From Opitutales bacterium UBA5694 (GTDB taxonomy: Bacteria; Verrucomicrobiota; Verrucomicrobiia; Opitutales; Opitutaceae): a stretch of 64,000 nt of DNA. A program made the position numbers and the translations under genes. The first letter of the stretch is position 1. Each line of letters begins with the position of its first letter. The stretch spans positions 50,347-114,346 of the forward strand of contig DIHO01000006.1 in NCBI GenBank assembly GCA_002420185.1, read 5' to 3'. The notes under the pieces were generated by a model, which saw only the letters and a list, made by a program, of their open reading frames with translations, made no database searches and had not been told where the DNA came from. Positions 55,046-63,951 of the stretch are shown one piece after another.

Positions 55046-56611
55046 CTAATTCGCACCGATTTCCTCGTACTTCTCAATCCTCTCTTTCCAACGCAGTGGC
55101 TCGAGGGGCAAAACATTGCCATCGTTTGCCCAATTCAGCCATTCGGAAGCCAACTCGTCTACCACTTCCGGGTGAGTGGAGGATATATCATCATAGCAAA
55201 AGGGATCATCGAACAGGTTATATAGTCTCCATGGGAAATCCTCACGGTAAGAAACCAGTCGCCAAACCCCTTTCGAAACGGCCCGGCTAGTTTGATGTTC
55301 CCAGTACAAGATCCGATTCTCAAAGGATTTATCTCCACTGCGTCCTAACAGAGAGATTCCGGAGGGAGGATTAATCGCCTTCCGCCTGAATGTGGCCGGA
55401 TAGGCGACGCCAGCGGCACTCAAGCAAGTGGGGAGGAGATCAATAATGTGGGTTCGTTCTCGATTCAGCCCACCCACCGATGGAATTCCATAACCTGATA
55501 AAATTAGGGGGGACGCGACACCACCTAGATCCGTCAGTTGTTTATATCCGCGATAGGGAGTGTTGCTCAGGTTTGCAGCCAGCGTTGAAATGCGCCCCCC
55601 TTCGAATGTAGAGCCGTTATCGCTCAAAAAAATAAATAAGGTATGCTCTCGCATTCCCTTGTTTTCAAGAGCGTTGACAACGGCACCTATCCCGTCGTCC
55701 ATAATCTCGATCATAGCTGCATAGGTTGACATCTCTTTTATCCAGACTCCCTGATCTGTCTTCGAAAGATCTTCCCATGCCGGAAGCGGTTCACCAATAG
55801 GTAGACTCTCAGAGATGGAAAGCCCCATTGCTCCCAATGTGGCATCCTGCTCAATAAGCCCCAATGTTTTCAGACGCTGAAATCTTTCCTGCCGGAGCAC
55901 ATCGTATCCAGGCTCATAGCGATCAAAGTATATCTCTGTTCGGTTTTTCGGAGCGTCTAGAGGACGATGCGGGGCATAGTGTGCCAGATAAAGAAAAAGA
56001 GGCTGACTGGGATCGTGATCCTCGATGAACTTTACTGCACGAGTGGTAATCGCATCTGTGTAATAGAAACCGCTTGGAAGGCTCTCTTTTGGAATGAACT
56101 CGGCACCATCCACGTATCTTCCATGCCTACGATAAGACCCTCCTCCTGCAAGGCAGCCGAAAAACTTTTCGAAACCGCGTTCAGTGGGCCATGATCCGTT
56201 GGGGGGCTCTTCGATCTGTCGATCAAGCGTCAAATGCCATTTACCGGACATCGCCGTTGCGTAATTCGCACCGCGCAAGATTTCTGCCAATGTTGGATAA
56301 GCTAGGCTCAATTCTCCTCTATACCCATCTCGATGTTCGTCTGCCGCAGTCATCCACCCCATATTCACATCGTGAGGGTAGTTACCCGACAACAAGGCCG
56401 CACGAGAAGGGCAACATCGCGATGTATTCATGAACTGAGTGTAACGGACACCCATTTCCGCAAGTGCATCAATATTTGGAGTTTGAATCTCTCCCCCATA
56501 ACACCCGAGGTCGGAGTAGCCAAGATCATCGCAAAGAATCAAAACAATATGGGGTTCCTTACTAAGAACGAAAGCGGGGAAAAAAATAGAGAGTAGAAAA
56601 ACAAACTTCAT
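55046..56611 (-). CDS. Sulfatase, S1 formylglycine-dependent, exported
   Basis: A signal peptide (MKFVFLLSIFFPAFVLSK) leads 521 residues of an arylsulfatase-type enzyme. HIVLILCDDLGYSDLGCYGG gives the N-terminal metal residues. The formylglycine motif is CCPSR in NTSRCCPSRAALLSGNYPHD. GKWHLTL and the FLSDNGSTFEGG metal site follow, and the C-terminal WRLVSYREDFPWRLYNL is typical. It is complete, in contrast to the two sulfatase fragments at 15648 and 48518. It needs a formylglycine maturase encoded elsewhere. With the pectate lyases it forms a likely sulfated-polysaccharide module. Confidence 0.93.
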   Translation of the reverse strand: MKFVFLLSIFFPAFVLSKEPHIVLILCDDLGYSDLGCYGGEIQTPNIDALAEMGVRYTQFMNTSRCCPSRAALLSGNYPHDVNMGWMTAADEHRDGYRGELSLAYPTLAEILRGANYATAMSGKWHLTLDRQIEEPPNGSWPTERGFEKFFGCLAGGGSYRRHGRYVDGAEFIPKESLPSGFYYTDAITTRAVKFIEDHDPSQPLFLYLAHYAPHRPLDAPKNRTEIYFDRYEPGYDVLRQERFQRLKTLGLIEQDATLGAMGLSISESLPIGEPLPAWEDLSKTDQGVWIKEMSTYAAMIEIMDDGIGAVVNALENKGMREHTLFIFLSDNGSTFEGGRISTLAANLSNTPYRGYKQLTDLGGVASPLILSGYGIPSVGGLNRERTHIIDLLPTCLSAAGVAYPATFRRKAINPPSGISLLGRSGDKSFENRILYWEHQTSRAVSKGVWRLVSYREDFPWRLYNLFDDPFCYDDISSTHPEVVDELASEWLNWANDGNVLPLEPLRWKERIEKYEEIGAN

Positions 56612-57026
56612 CGCAGACTAAAGGACTCCGCCGAAAATCGTGGATTGTATCGCGGCGAGGGAAGACTCGCACAAGTGGTCGAATTAGAGCTAATGTCCCG
56701 TCTAAAAGCAAGCCTCGAGCTGCGGCATGGCTGTACACCGCTTCCTTCCAACGACCAGTAGAAATTTTCTTTTTTTCTTTCGATCTTCTTCGCCCAAATC
56801 TATTAATCTTTACAAGCTGAAATATTGCTGATGTAAGAATTAGGCTTACCAGTTCTCAAAATCTAAAAACAAAGAAACTATTATGGATGATTGAAACCGT
56901 CTATTTTGTATCTTATAAATTTACAATATAATCTAAAATTAAATTCACTTGTATCTCATACGTATTCCTTAAAAAAGGATTGTGGTAATCGTTATTTTTT
57001 TAACGGATATAATTTAATAATTTTAT
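56612..57026. other. A+T-rich gap between divergent genes
   Basis: Strongly A+T-rich, especially from about 56860. It presumably holds the promoters of the sulfatase (left) and doxX-like gene (right). A possible AAGGAT Shine-Dalgarno-like word near 56980 is too far from the doxX start to use. No gene is seen. Confidence 0.4.
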
Positions 57027-57473
57027 ATGAAACCATTAAATTTATTTAATAATTCCTATTTTTTATCTTCTAAATCCTATTTATTATTGAGATTTTTTAC
57101 TGGGTTTTTTATGTGCTATTCTCATGGCTGGTCGAAACTTATGAGCGGCAGTGATCGTTGGTACAGGTTGGGTACCACGATCACCGAATTTATAGGTATT
57201 GATGCTTTATCGATACCGTTAGGCTTTCTGGCAGCTTTTGCTGAGTCTATCGGCTCACTTTTTATCGTAATCGGTTTTACAACACGTCCTATGGCTTTTT
57301 TACTATTTTTCACTATGTTGGTTGCATCTTCAAAAAAGCTTTTACAATCAGGAATTGGAGGAAGCGAGCTGCCTATACTTTATTTGATTTTAAGTCTATT
57401 TATATTAGTCAACGGTCCGGGAAAATACAGTCTAGACAACTTGATTAAATCGAAAATTAAATGGAAATATTAA
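57027..57473 (+). CDS. DoxX-family membrane protein
   Basis: A 148-residue integral membrane protein with four hydrophobic spans. The family pattern is YLLLRFFTGFFMCYSHGWSK in helix 1, then LGFLAAFAESIGSLFIVIGFTTRP and LFFTMLVASSKKL. DoxX-type proteins take part in thiol or quinone chemistry in some species, but the role here is unknown. The gene is unusually A+T-rich in DNA and codon use (many TTA and AAT codons), unlike the housekeeping genes of the first 15 kb, which supports foreign origin. It stands alone. Confidence 0.88.
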   Translation: MKPLNLFNNSYFLSSKSYLLLRFFTGFFMCYSHGWSKLMSGSDRWYRLGTTITEFIGIDALSIPLGFLAAFAESIGSLFIVIGFTTRPMAFLLFFTMLVASSKKLLQSGIGGSELPILYLILSLFILVNGPGKYSLDNLIKSKIKWKY

Positions 57474-57611
57474 AAAAATTTTCAATTGCATATGAAAATT
57501 ATTGCTCCGAATTCCTTAAAATTTGCTTTCCATCCAAGTATCTAAGATTGCAGCATTAACCTTAATTTGAATACGGTTTGTTCTCTTAATCCCCAAAAAT
57601 TTGAGTTGCCC

Positions 57612-59897
57612 CTATCGCTTCTCCACCTCGAGGAGTATGCGTATCGCATTGGCAACTCTGGGTTTGTATCCGTAACGGGCGGCTGATCTCACAAATTCCC
57701 AGGAACTGCCGAAGCTCCCACCACGAAGCACACGCCGCGAGTTGATATGGATTATTTTGTCACCTCCCTGGAGCGGTCCTGTAGGATCGACAACTGGACC
57801 CTCCGGATATTCGGCCAGGAAGTCGCTGCACCACTCAAAATTATTGCCCGGCATATTATAAAATCCCCACGGATTAGGAAGATTCTTATTTACCTCGATG
57901 GGTCCCAGTTTAATCCCAGGCTCTCGAGTGTCGTAATTAGCATACGCGCGGCTAATTCGATCTCCTGTAAAATAAGCCGTAGTGGTCCCTGCCCTACACG
58001 TGTATTCCCACTCAGCCTCCGTAGGCAGGCGGAATTTGTATCCTGAACCTTCCGAAAGCGCTTCCAAATATTTTATCGCTTGGTGAAAATCGGCTTGAGC
58101 AGGCTTGTTATCCTTTTTTACGACTGGACTGTATTTCCGCACATAGGCTTTGGACATAACTTCGTAGTACTGCGCGTTAGATAACGGCATTGCTGCAAGG
58201 TAGTAATGCTTGGTCAGGGTCACCTGGTGCTGCCTCTCATTGGCGAAACGGCCGGGCTCACTTTCGGGTGAGCCCATTAGAAATGTGCCGGGCTCCACCA
58301 AAACCATTTCGATCTCCACCGAATCGTTCAAAAATACTGCTAGATTTTTCGCCAAAGCCTCTGGGTAATCTGAAAAGCGGACCTTCACTTTCGGTTCAGG
58401 CAGCTTTGAAAGAGCCTTCAACTGTACTGCTTCATACAATTTGGCCTCCGCGTATCCCTCCACATTCAACGTATCAATTTCATCGAGAGTCGCCTTGAAT
58501 TCTGCAAAATCCTGCAAAGACGTCGTCGCACCATTGGGGTCCGTGCCATTTAAATACTCCTCCAAATTAGTGTAGCCATCGCTGTCGGCGTCCTTCCGGT
58601 GGTCTTTCGGGTCGTTTGCATTTAATCCATGGATACGTTCCCATGTGTCCGCCATACCATCTCGATCTTTATCCATAGGAGCTTTGCCGCTCTTATAGTT
58701 GGGCCACCCTCCTACGGCCTTCTGCGAATCGATGATGGACCCCGTACCCGTGCGGATTTCGTTTACGAGCCGTTCGTCAACTGGGTCACGCTTCGGGAGG
58801 GTGGCTCCAGCACCCGCTAATACAGCGTCATAAATTTCCTCACCGGTCCGATTCTTCATCGGCGGATAAGGGAACGCTCCAGTTACAATATTCATCGTCC
58901 CATCCGCTGGTTTTATCGCGATCAAATGCTCGTTTTTTTGTATACCAGTCGCATTGTTCGTGTGGTAGTTATCTGCCACATAAATACTATTCAACTCACT
59001 TGCCACCCTATACGCGATTGACTGGTTTCCCCGAGTAGAGGGCCCCGGCTTGTAATAATTGCCTACCAAATTGATGCGGACGTGCTCATCATCATTTGAG
59101 TACCCTGGCGTACTACCCCAGTTATAAAAAATATTGTTACGTACATCGAAAACGGCGCCGGGAGATACGCCGTCACTTCCTAGCTTGGGGTTGCGCGAAT
59201 TGTTGTGGACATAAATATTGTGCAGTATCGAGATTCCGCCGTGAGACCCTCTGATGATAGAACCCATACTATGAGCTCCCTTGGGGTGAAATGATTTATA
59301 GAGGCATTCAGAGATAATACTCCACTGTACCGTGGTTCGTTCTGAGCCGATAGTGAAAATTTCGTCCGTGGCCCAGCCCGCTGAACAGTGATCTACAATA
59401 ATATTCGAACTAGGAAAATCTTCCAATTGCCCCGAATTATCGACAACCGAACCGATGTTTATGGCATCCGTTTCCAATCTATGCGTATCGCCAACGCGAA
59501 CACGCAAATGCCGGATGATCGCTTCGTCCGCCCACACCAAAAACGAGTAATCCTTGATACAGATACCGTCGCCGGGCGCGGTTTGTCCCGCAATTGTTAT
59601 GTACGGATCTTTGACTATGAGATGCCGTTTTAGCACAATGGACCCACTAACCTCGAACACCACCGTTCGCGGCATGTCCGCTTCGATCGCCTCTCTAAAG
59701 CTGCCCTTGATGACCGGTTCATCGACATCGTAGTCCTCCGTCGTCGTCACGATAAACACTTCGCCGCCTCGGCCTCCTTTGGTAAATGCGCCAAATCCTT
59801 GAGCTTCCGGGAACGCAGGGGTTTGAGCTTGTGCTAAGATGGACGCCCAAAGGCATAAGGTGACGGTCAGCAGGATAAACTGTTTTAGATTTTTCAT
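57612..59897 (-). CDS. Exported pectate lyase fused to an FGE-like domain
   Basis: ATG 59897 gives a signal peptide (MKNLKQFILLTVTLCLWASILAQ) and 761 residues. Residues ~30-400 are a pectate-lyase-type right-handed helix (GGRGGEVFIVTTTEDYD, ITIAGQTAPGDGICIKDYSF, IIVDHCSAGWATDE, RNPKLGSDGVSPGAVFDVRNNIFYNW). Then comes a calcium-binding thrombospondin-3-like linker (DKDRDGMADTWERIHGLN, DADSDGYTNLEEYLNGTDP). The C-terminal ~250 residues are an FGE-sulfatase-type domain (EPGTFLMGSPESEPGRFANE, MPLSNAQYYEVM, FRLPTEAEWEYTCRAGTT). The segment RRVLRGGSFGSSWEFVRSAARYGYKP lacks the two cysteines that active FGEs carry after RGGSF. I infer a binding or structural role rather than sulfatase activation. 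Its partner lyase follows 20 nt away in the longer frame. Confidence 0.88.
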   Translation of the reverse strand: MKNLKQFILLTVTLCLWASILAQAQTPAFPEAQGFGAFTKGGRGGEVFIVTTTEDYDVDEPVIKGSFREAIEADMPRTVVFEVSGSIVLKRHLIVKDPYITIAGQTAPGDGICIKDYSFLVWADEAIIRHLRVRVGDTHRLETDAINIGSVVDNSGQLEDFPSSNIIVDHCSAGWATDEIFTIGSERTTVQWSIISECLYKSFHPKGAHSMGSIIRGSHGGISILHNIYVHNNSRNPKLGSDGVSPGAVFDVRNNIFYNWGSTPGYSNDDEHVRINLVGNYYKPGPSTRGNQSIAYRVASELNSIYVADNYHTNNATGIQKNEHLIAIKPADGTMNIVTGAFPYPPMKNRTGEEIYDAVLAGAGATLPKRDPVDERLVNEIRTGTGSIIDSQKAVGGWPNYKSGKAPMDKDRDGMADTWERIHGLNANDPKDHRKDADSDGYTNLEEYLNGTDPNGATTSLQDFAEFKATLDEIDTLNVEGYAEAKLYEAVQLKALSKLPEPKVKVRFSDYPEALAKNLAVFLNDSVEIEMVLVEPGTFLMGSPESEPGRFANERQHQVTLTKHYYLAAMPLSNAQYYEVMSKAYVRKYSPVVKKDNKPAQADFHQAIKYLEALSEGSGYKFRLPTEAEWEYTCRAGTTTAYFTGDRISRAYANYDTREPGIKLGPIEVNKNLPNPWGFYNMPGNNFEWCSDFLAEYPEGPVVDPTGPLQGGDKIIHINSRRVLRGGSFGSSWEFVRSAARYGYKPRVANAIRILLEVEKR

Positions 59898-59994
59898 AGT
59901 TTCGATCCTAGAGGCTTTCCAATAACCACAGAATGAGAAGAAGGTAGGGTGAGAGGATCCTACCAATAAGAACATTTACCGGGCACTCTCTAAG

Positions 59995-61374
59995 CTAATT
60001 TTTCGCATAAGGCATCTTCACAAGACTGTTAATATATTCTTCCAAATTTAAATAACCATCGCCATCTCGATCGCCATTTCGATCCTCTGCATCAGCAGGG
60101 TCTAGCCCATTAGCCCTCTCCCAGGCGTCCGCCATTCCGTCCTTATCGGAATCCGCAGGTGCAGGCGATGACTTCAAAACGGGCCATCCCCCCACTTCAT
60201 CCTGCGAATCTGGGATTCGCCCTGTACCGGCCAATACCTCATTCACAATACGATCGTCGCAGGCATCCCGGCTCTTAGATGCTCCGGCATGGGCCAAAAC
60301 CAAATTCTTAGCATCAGCCGCACTTTGAGTAATCGGTTTATCATCACCGAAAACCAGTTCGCCCGGCAACTCCCACTCCGTCCGAGTGGTACTCATATAC
60401 TTGTCACCACTTTGCTTATACTGTATTGCTGAAAAATTATCCTCCGTCCAAGTTTGGCTCCATGTATACAGATTTCCGGAAACAAATCCCGTTGGACCAG
60501 GTCCTTTGCCTTCCTTATACTTTATTCTCATCGGGAGTTTTCCGAGGTCCGTATCCGGTCCGTTTTTGTAGAAATTATTGATTACATTACGCCTACCCCC
60601 TCCCAAGTTGGTTTGTCCACCTGAGTTATAAATAAGGTTGTTGCGAAAATCGATAATCAGATCTTCAGGAGTAAGTTCACTTCCTCCTCCCAAGGTCAGA
60701 TGCCTGTCATGAGAAGAATGAAGCAAGTTATGATGAATGCTCATGCTCTTCGTCGTCTCCCTCATCGAACCCAACTTTGAATGAGGAGCCCCTTCATAGT
60801 GGATCGTGTCGTGCAATGTCTCCCCATAAATGGACCATTGCAAAGTGAAGTGCCCGCCTCCCCGGTTATCATGAATCGCATCAATACCCCAGCCCACGGA
60901 AATATGATCGAAAATCACGTCGGAAATCTTTGAACTTGTGATAGAATCGGCTCCGCTGGAATCGCCCTTATTCTGATCGCCCATCCGAATCCTGATGTAC
61001 CGCATGATGATGTCATTCACCTCAGATAACTTAAGGCCATGATGCTTCAAGCAAATGCCATCGCCCGGAGCCGTCTGTCCGGCTATGGTGAGATAGGAAC
61101 GTTCAACCTCGATTGGTGATTCAAGCTCGATCGTTCCCGATACCGCAAACACGATAGTCCTGGGACCCTTCTGATTCTCGATCCCATAGCGAAACGAACC
61201 CTTCCCCGAATCATTCAAGTTCGTAACGATGTAAACATCGCCCCCGCGTCCGCCTTGAGCAAAGCGCCCATAGCCCTCCGCGCCTGGGAATGCTATCGTC
61301 ACGTCTTCCCGTGCCCATAATGCAGACACGCCTCCAAGTATGAACAACAAGAATGCCGGTAACGTTTTCTTCAT
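59995..61374 (-). CDS. Exported pectate lyase with calcium-binding tail
   Basis: A signal peptide (MKKTLPAFLLFILGGVSALWA) leads 459 residues. The right-handed beta-helix is visible in FAQGGRGGDVYIVTNLNDSG, LTIAGQTAPGDGICLKHHG, VIFDHISVGWGIDAIHDN, LLHSSHDRHLTLGGGSEL and IIDFRNNLIYNSGG. The C-terminal ~50 residues (DSDKDGMADAWERANGLDPAD, DRDGDGYLNLEEYINSL) are a thrombospondin-3-like calcium-binding tail. It is very similar in layout to the lyase part of the next gene, so the pair probably arose by duplication, the other copy then gaining the FGE-like domain. It is oriented away from the tRNA, just left of the integrase remnant. Confidence 0.92.
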   Translation of the reverse strand: MKKTLPAFLLFILGGVSALWAREDVTIAFPGAEGYGRFAQGGRGGDVYIVTNLNDSGKGSFRYGIENQKGPRTIVFAVSGTIELESPIEVERSYLTIAGQTAPGDGICLKHHGLKLSEVNDIIMRYIRIRMGDQNKGDSSGADSITSSKISDVIFDHISVGWGIDAIHDNRGGGHFTLQWSIYGETLHDTIHYEGAPHSKLGSMRETTKSMSIHHNLLHSSHDRHLTLGGGSELTPEDLIIDFRNNLIYNSGGQTNLGGGRRNVINNFYKNGPDTDLGKLPMRIKYKEGKGPGPTGFVSGNLYTWSQTWTEDNFSAIQYKQSGDKYMSTTRTEWELPGELVFGDDKPITQSAADAKNLVLAHAGASKSRDACDDRIVNEVLAGTGRIPDSQDEVGGWPVLKSSPAPADSDKDGMADAWERANGLDPADAEDRNGDRDGDGYLNLEEYINSLVKMPYAKN

Positions 61375-61416
61375 CTTAAGGGAATTTTTAGTCGTACAAA
61401 ACTTCGTATAGCGAAC

Positions 61417-61785
61417 TCATTCGTCCATCGATGTTCTGTTTGTTGCCAGCCGCTTCAACGCAGAAAACCGAGCGTATTTCCCTTTTTGTGTCAGCGTGAA
61501 GTCATCAAGCGTCTTTTCTGCGTACTTATCACACAAATCGCCTATGGTTATGGGTTTGCCACTATCCCCACGGCTCGTCCTAGCTGTCTGTCGATGCTTT
61601 TCTACGAGCAGCATTTTTTCGTTTAGTCAATTGACAGTTACCTTGTAGTCAGTGGTTTTCAGCGGCGTTCGGTGCTACTTGCCGTTGAGTTTGTACAGTA
61701 AAAAATACTACCCTGTGATGTCGTACCTAAAAAGGTTTGGCGTCCTTGTTTTCGAGTAGGTGTATTTCTCATTAGTAACCGTCAT
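61417..61785 (-). pseudogene. Tyrosine recombinase (integrase), N-terminal remnant
   Basis: From ATG 61785 one frame reads TNEKYTYSKTRTPNLFRYDITG, TAG (61708-61710), YFLLYKLNGK, TAG (61675-61677), HRTPLKTTDYKVTVN, TGA (61627-61629), LNEKMLLVEKHRQTARTSRG, and then GKPITIGDLCDKYAEKTLDDF. This follows the arm-binding and N-terminal domain of phage-type integrases (NLYRY...YYALFK, LKTTD, then an ITVGELC-like start of the core-binding domain). The frame is unbroken apart from three stops, and the catalytic domain is absent after 61417. It lies 87 nt from the tRNA-Thr, the expected integrase position in a tRNA island. Confidence 0.75.
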
Positions 61786-61801
61786 TTTTGCCAACGGTTA
61801 C
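61775..61801. repeat. Inverted repeat at the integrase remnant start
   Basis: GTAACCGT (61775-61782) and ACGGTTAC (61794-61801) form a perfect 8-bp inverted repeat with an 11-nt spacer that includes the integrase ATG. The left half is part of the 10-bp motif GTAACCGTCA. It could be an operator or recombinase arm site. Confidence 0.5.
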
Positions 61802-61804
61802 GAA

Positions 61805-61814
61805 TGACAGTTAC
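61805..61814. promoter_or_regulatory. TGACRGTTAC motif near the tRNA
   Basis: TGACAGTTAC, identical to 61632-61641 and one base different from 46999-47008. It lies between the integrase remnant and the tRNA, where attP arm sites would be after integration. Confidence 0.4.
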
Positions 61815-61871
61815 AAAAGTGAAGTAGCTAACTTTTTTCCTTATGAAGTATCTATTGATTAAAGGTTTATG

Positions 61872-61947
61872 TGGAGCCGCCCATCGGATTCGAACCGACG
61901 ACCTATTCATTACGAATGAATTGCTCTACCAACTGAGCTAGAGCGGC
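61872..61947 (-). tRNA. tRNA-Thr (anticodon CGU)
   Basis: The minus strand reads a full 76-nt tRNA with encoded CCA. The acceptor stem GCCGCTC pairs with GGGCGGC (one G-U pair). The D arm is GCTC-AGTTGGTA-GAGC. The anticodon stem ATTCA/TGAAT carries loop TTCGTAA with anticodon CGT. The T arm GTCGG-TTCGAAT-CCGAT is perfect. It is intact, as expected where integration restored the 3' end. Its 3' half is duplicated, degenerate, at 46818 and 42651. Confidence 0.96.
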
Positions 61948-62129
61948 GTCCAGCGGCCGGATCGTGCTATTCAACCTTCCAATGGCAAGCAGAAAAAATC
62001 CTGTTCAAACACCAAAGATCCTACCGCTATTGAACGAATTCCCTAAGATACTTACGCCATAGCTACGAATTCTGCTCCAATCGAATCTCAACGCTTGCTC
62101 CATCGTGAATCGCGCTTTCACTGGATCAA

Positions 62130-63557
62130 GTGAGCGAAACAGGACAGACAATTCGATTCCATTGCCAAAACATTCACTTGGACTCTGGAGAAATGGTGGC
62201 GGGAGAAGTAAGCTGCACAAAAGGGGAACACCTAGAGCTTACCCTTGGAACTAAATCAGTCGAAAGTATCAAACTCCCCGATACCGCCCATATTGCTCTA
62301 GGACGGATAGATCCTCACGTCCACTTCCGCGAATCCCCCGAACCGACTCGCGAGGAGGTCGAAGCGTATGGCCCAGACGGGGTCGACTATGACCAACTCA
62401 TCCAGTCAATTCGAAGCACCAACGCCCAGTATTCGATCCGTTCTGGATGCCTCGCTGCCCTTAAAGGAGGCGTTTGCATAGTCGGCGCAATGGGAAATAC
62501 GCCCTGGGGTCCCGTGGGCCCCTACCGGCACCAGCGATCTCAGGAATACTACACCGAAGCCAGCCTAATCCCTATTGTTCTCTGGCCCCGAATGGAACCG
62601 GGCTGCCCACCTATCCCAGGACACGAGGGCAAGGACTTTGGCTCTACCTTTGGTGGCTCCGGGCTAACCGGACAAACCCGCCGCGAGATGTACACACTTT
62701 GGGAAGGCGAAGCGGTATCTTACCATAATGACCAGACCCGTACCGATGAAACCATAACCGAATTCAAAAATCGGACGTATCCTGACCCTCGACTCCTGCA
62801 TCACGAGTACTTTGACGGATCCACGGTCTTGGCCTGTCAAAAAGAGACCATGGATTTAGCAGAATCCGTCGGTGTATCCAGTCTGCTCGCGCGGCACATT
62901 CCAACGGGTCCGTCTCTGCAGCAAATTTTGGATCGAGCCCGAGACACATCCTTCAATCTTCCCGCCGAAATCGGATTGGACTATATTTACTGGTGCCGTG
63001 AACGCCTACTGGAACAAGCTTCAAAGATTGCTCTTATCAACTACCGTCGACCCGCCCATCCAAGCCGTGAAGACCAGCAATCGCTGATCCGACTAATCCA
63101 GGAAACCGTCCGAGCCGGCTACTCTATATTCTTCGGTTCCGACCATGCTCCTCACGCTCGAGCGGCGAAGGAATTCAAGAATGGTCTGCCCGGAAGTCCG
63201 GGTACTCGAAATATCGAACACAGTCTTCAATACTACTTCGAGCTTGCCTCAACGTACGGCTATTCGTGGCACGATATCGATCGGCTCGCTTCGATCAATC
63301 CTGCCAAGCACGTGTCCCAGTTTTTCTCGTTTCCTCTGGAAATCGGAACCCTGCAATCCGGAGCCATGGCCAATTTAGCGATCTTCGACGAAGCGGCTGG
63401 CTACCGAGTCAACGAAGCGAAGCTCACTCAAGAACTGGAAGACCCAGAGTACCACAGTGCTCTCAAGGGAGAAACCGGTCTCCGTGGCCAGTCCCTCTTC
63501 ACCGTCGTCAATGGCAAGGTCTACGACGTTAAGTCCAAGATCACAGCATTAAACTAG
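62130..63557 (+). CDS. Dihydroorotase-like amidohydrolase
   Basis: A 475-residue amidohydrolase-superfamily enzyme starting at GTG 62130. The metal motif is DPHVHFRESPEPTREE (His63, His65). The late metal aspartate lies in FFGSDHAPHARAAKEF, and GSPGTRNIEHSLQYYF is typical of the dihydroorotase group. A central stretch (DFGSTFGGSGLTGQTRREMYTLWEG) is longer than in common PyrC. Function as dihydroorotase in pyrimidine synthesis is plausible because pyrD is in the same window. However, no pyrB or other pyr gene is adjacent, so hydantoinase or allantoinase activity cannot be excluded. It is cytoplasmic and stands alone. Confidence 0.82.
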   Translation: MSETGQTIRFHCQNIHLDSGEMVAGEVSCTKGEHLELTLGTKSVESIKLPDTAHIALGRIDPHVHFRESPEPTREEVEAYGPDGVDYDQLIQSIRSTNAQYSIRSGCLAALKGGVCIVGAMGNTPWGPVGPYRHQRSQEYYTEASLIPIVLWPRMEPGCPPIPGHEGKDFGSTFGGSGLTGQTRREMYTLWEGEAVSYHNDQTRTDETITEFKNRTYPDPRLLHHEYFDGSTVLACQKETMDLAESVGVSSLLARHIPTGPSLQQILDRARDTSFNLPAEIGLDYIYWCRERLLEQASKIALINYRRPAHPSREDQQSLIRLIQETVRAGYSIFFGSDHAPHARAAKEFKNGLPGSPGTRNIEHSLQYYFELASTYGYSWHDIDRLASINPAKHVSQFFSFPLEIGTLQSGAMANLAIFDEAAGYRVNEAKLTQELEDPEYHSALKGETGLRGQSLFTVVNGKVYDVKSKITALN

Positions 63558-63951
63558 ATGCAGGGAAGGCGACGATCTGGATATAACAGTTCGTCCCAAA
63601 CCTACGCCTTCATCGATACAGTAAAACCCCAAGCAGGCCTCGATTCAGAAAACAAAAACGAACACGTACGATCAAACTGATCGCCGCGGCAACAACAAAT
63701 TTTAAGAGGGCAGTTGATAAGTTCTAATCAAAAGAACGGAGAAAGCAGAGATCGACGTACCCCATTTGGTTTTGAAAATGCTACCACTCGGCACACTAGC
63801 CTATCAAAAACCCGTGGAACCCTGAGGTTCAGAATCTTGCAGCTGCCCAGCTCCATTTAATGGCTGTGAAGTGTCATTTTTTCTTAAAAAGCGATGATAA
63901 GATGGAGCCTTTCGGTTAGTCTTAAATCACTTGAATTTTTCTAATTAAAAG
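63558..63951. other. Gap before tRNA-Phe
   Basis: About 390 bases with no gene I can support and no copy of the tRNA-Thr repeat. Confidence 0.4.

Larger units (their letters stand above)
46818..61871. mobile_element. Degraded genomic island at tRNA-Thr
   Basis: Proposed from four observations. There is an intact tRNA-Thr at the right edge, an integrase pseudogene directly beside it, a direct repeat of the tRNA 3' half at the left edge, and a shared 10-bp motif near both ends. Cargo: an esterase-type hydrolase, sulfatase and DUF6265 fragments, the four-gene ligase/exonuclease/helicase/phosphoesterase operon, a sulfatase, DoxX, and two pectate-lyase genes. An older event may extend it to 42651. 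Mobility must be lost because the recombinase lacks its catalytic domain. The boundaries are inference. Confidence 0.5.

Noticed and set aside
57612..59897. Active formylglycine-generating enzyme serving the neighbouring sulfatase
   Set aside because: The domain lacks the cysteine pair after the RGGSF motif that active FGEs use, so activation of sulfatases is unlikely.
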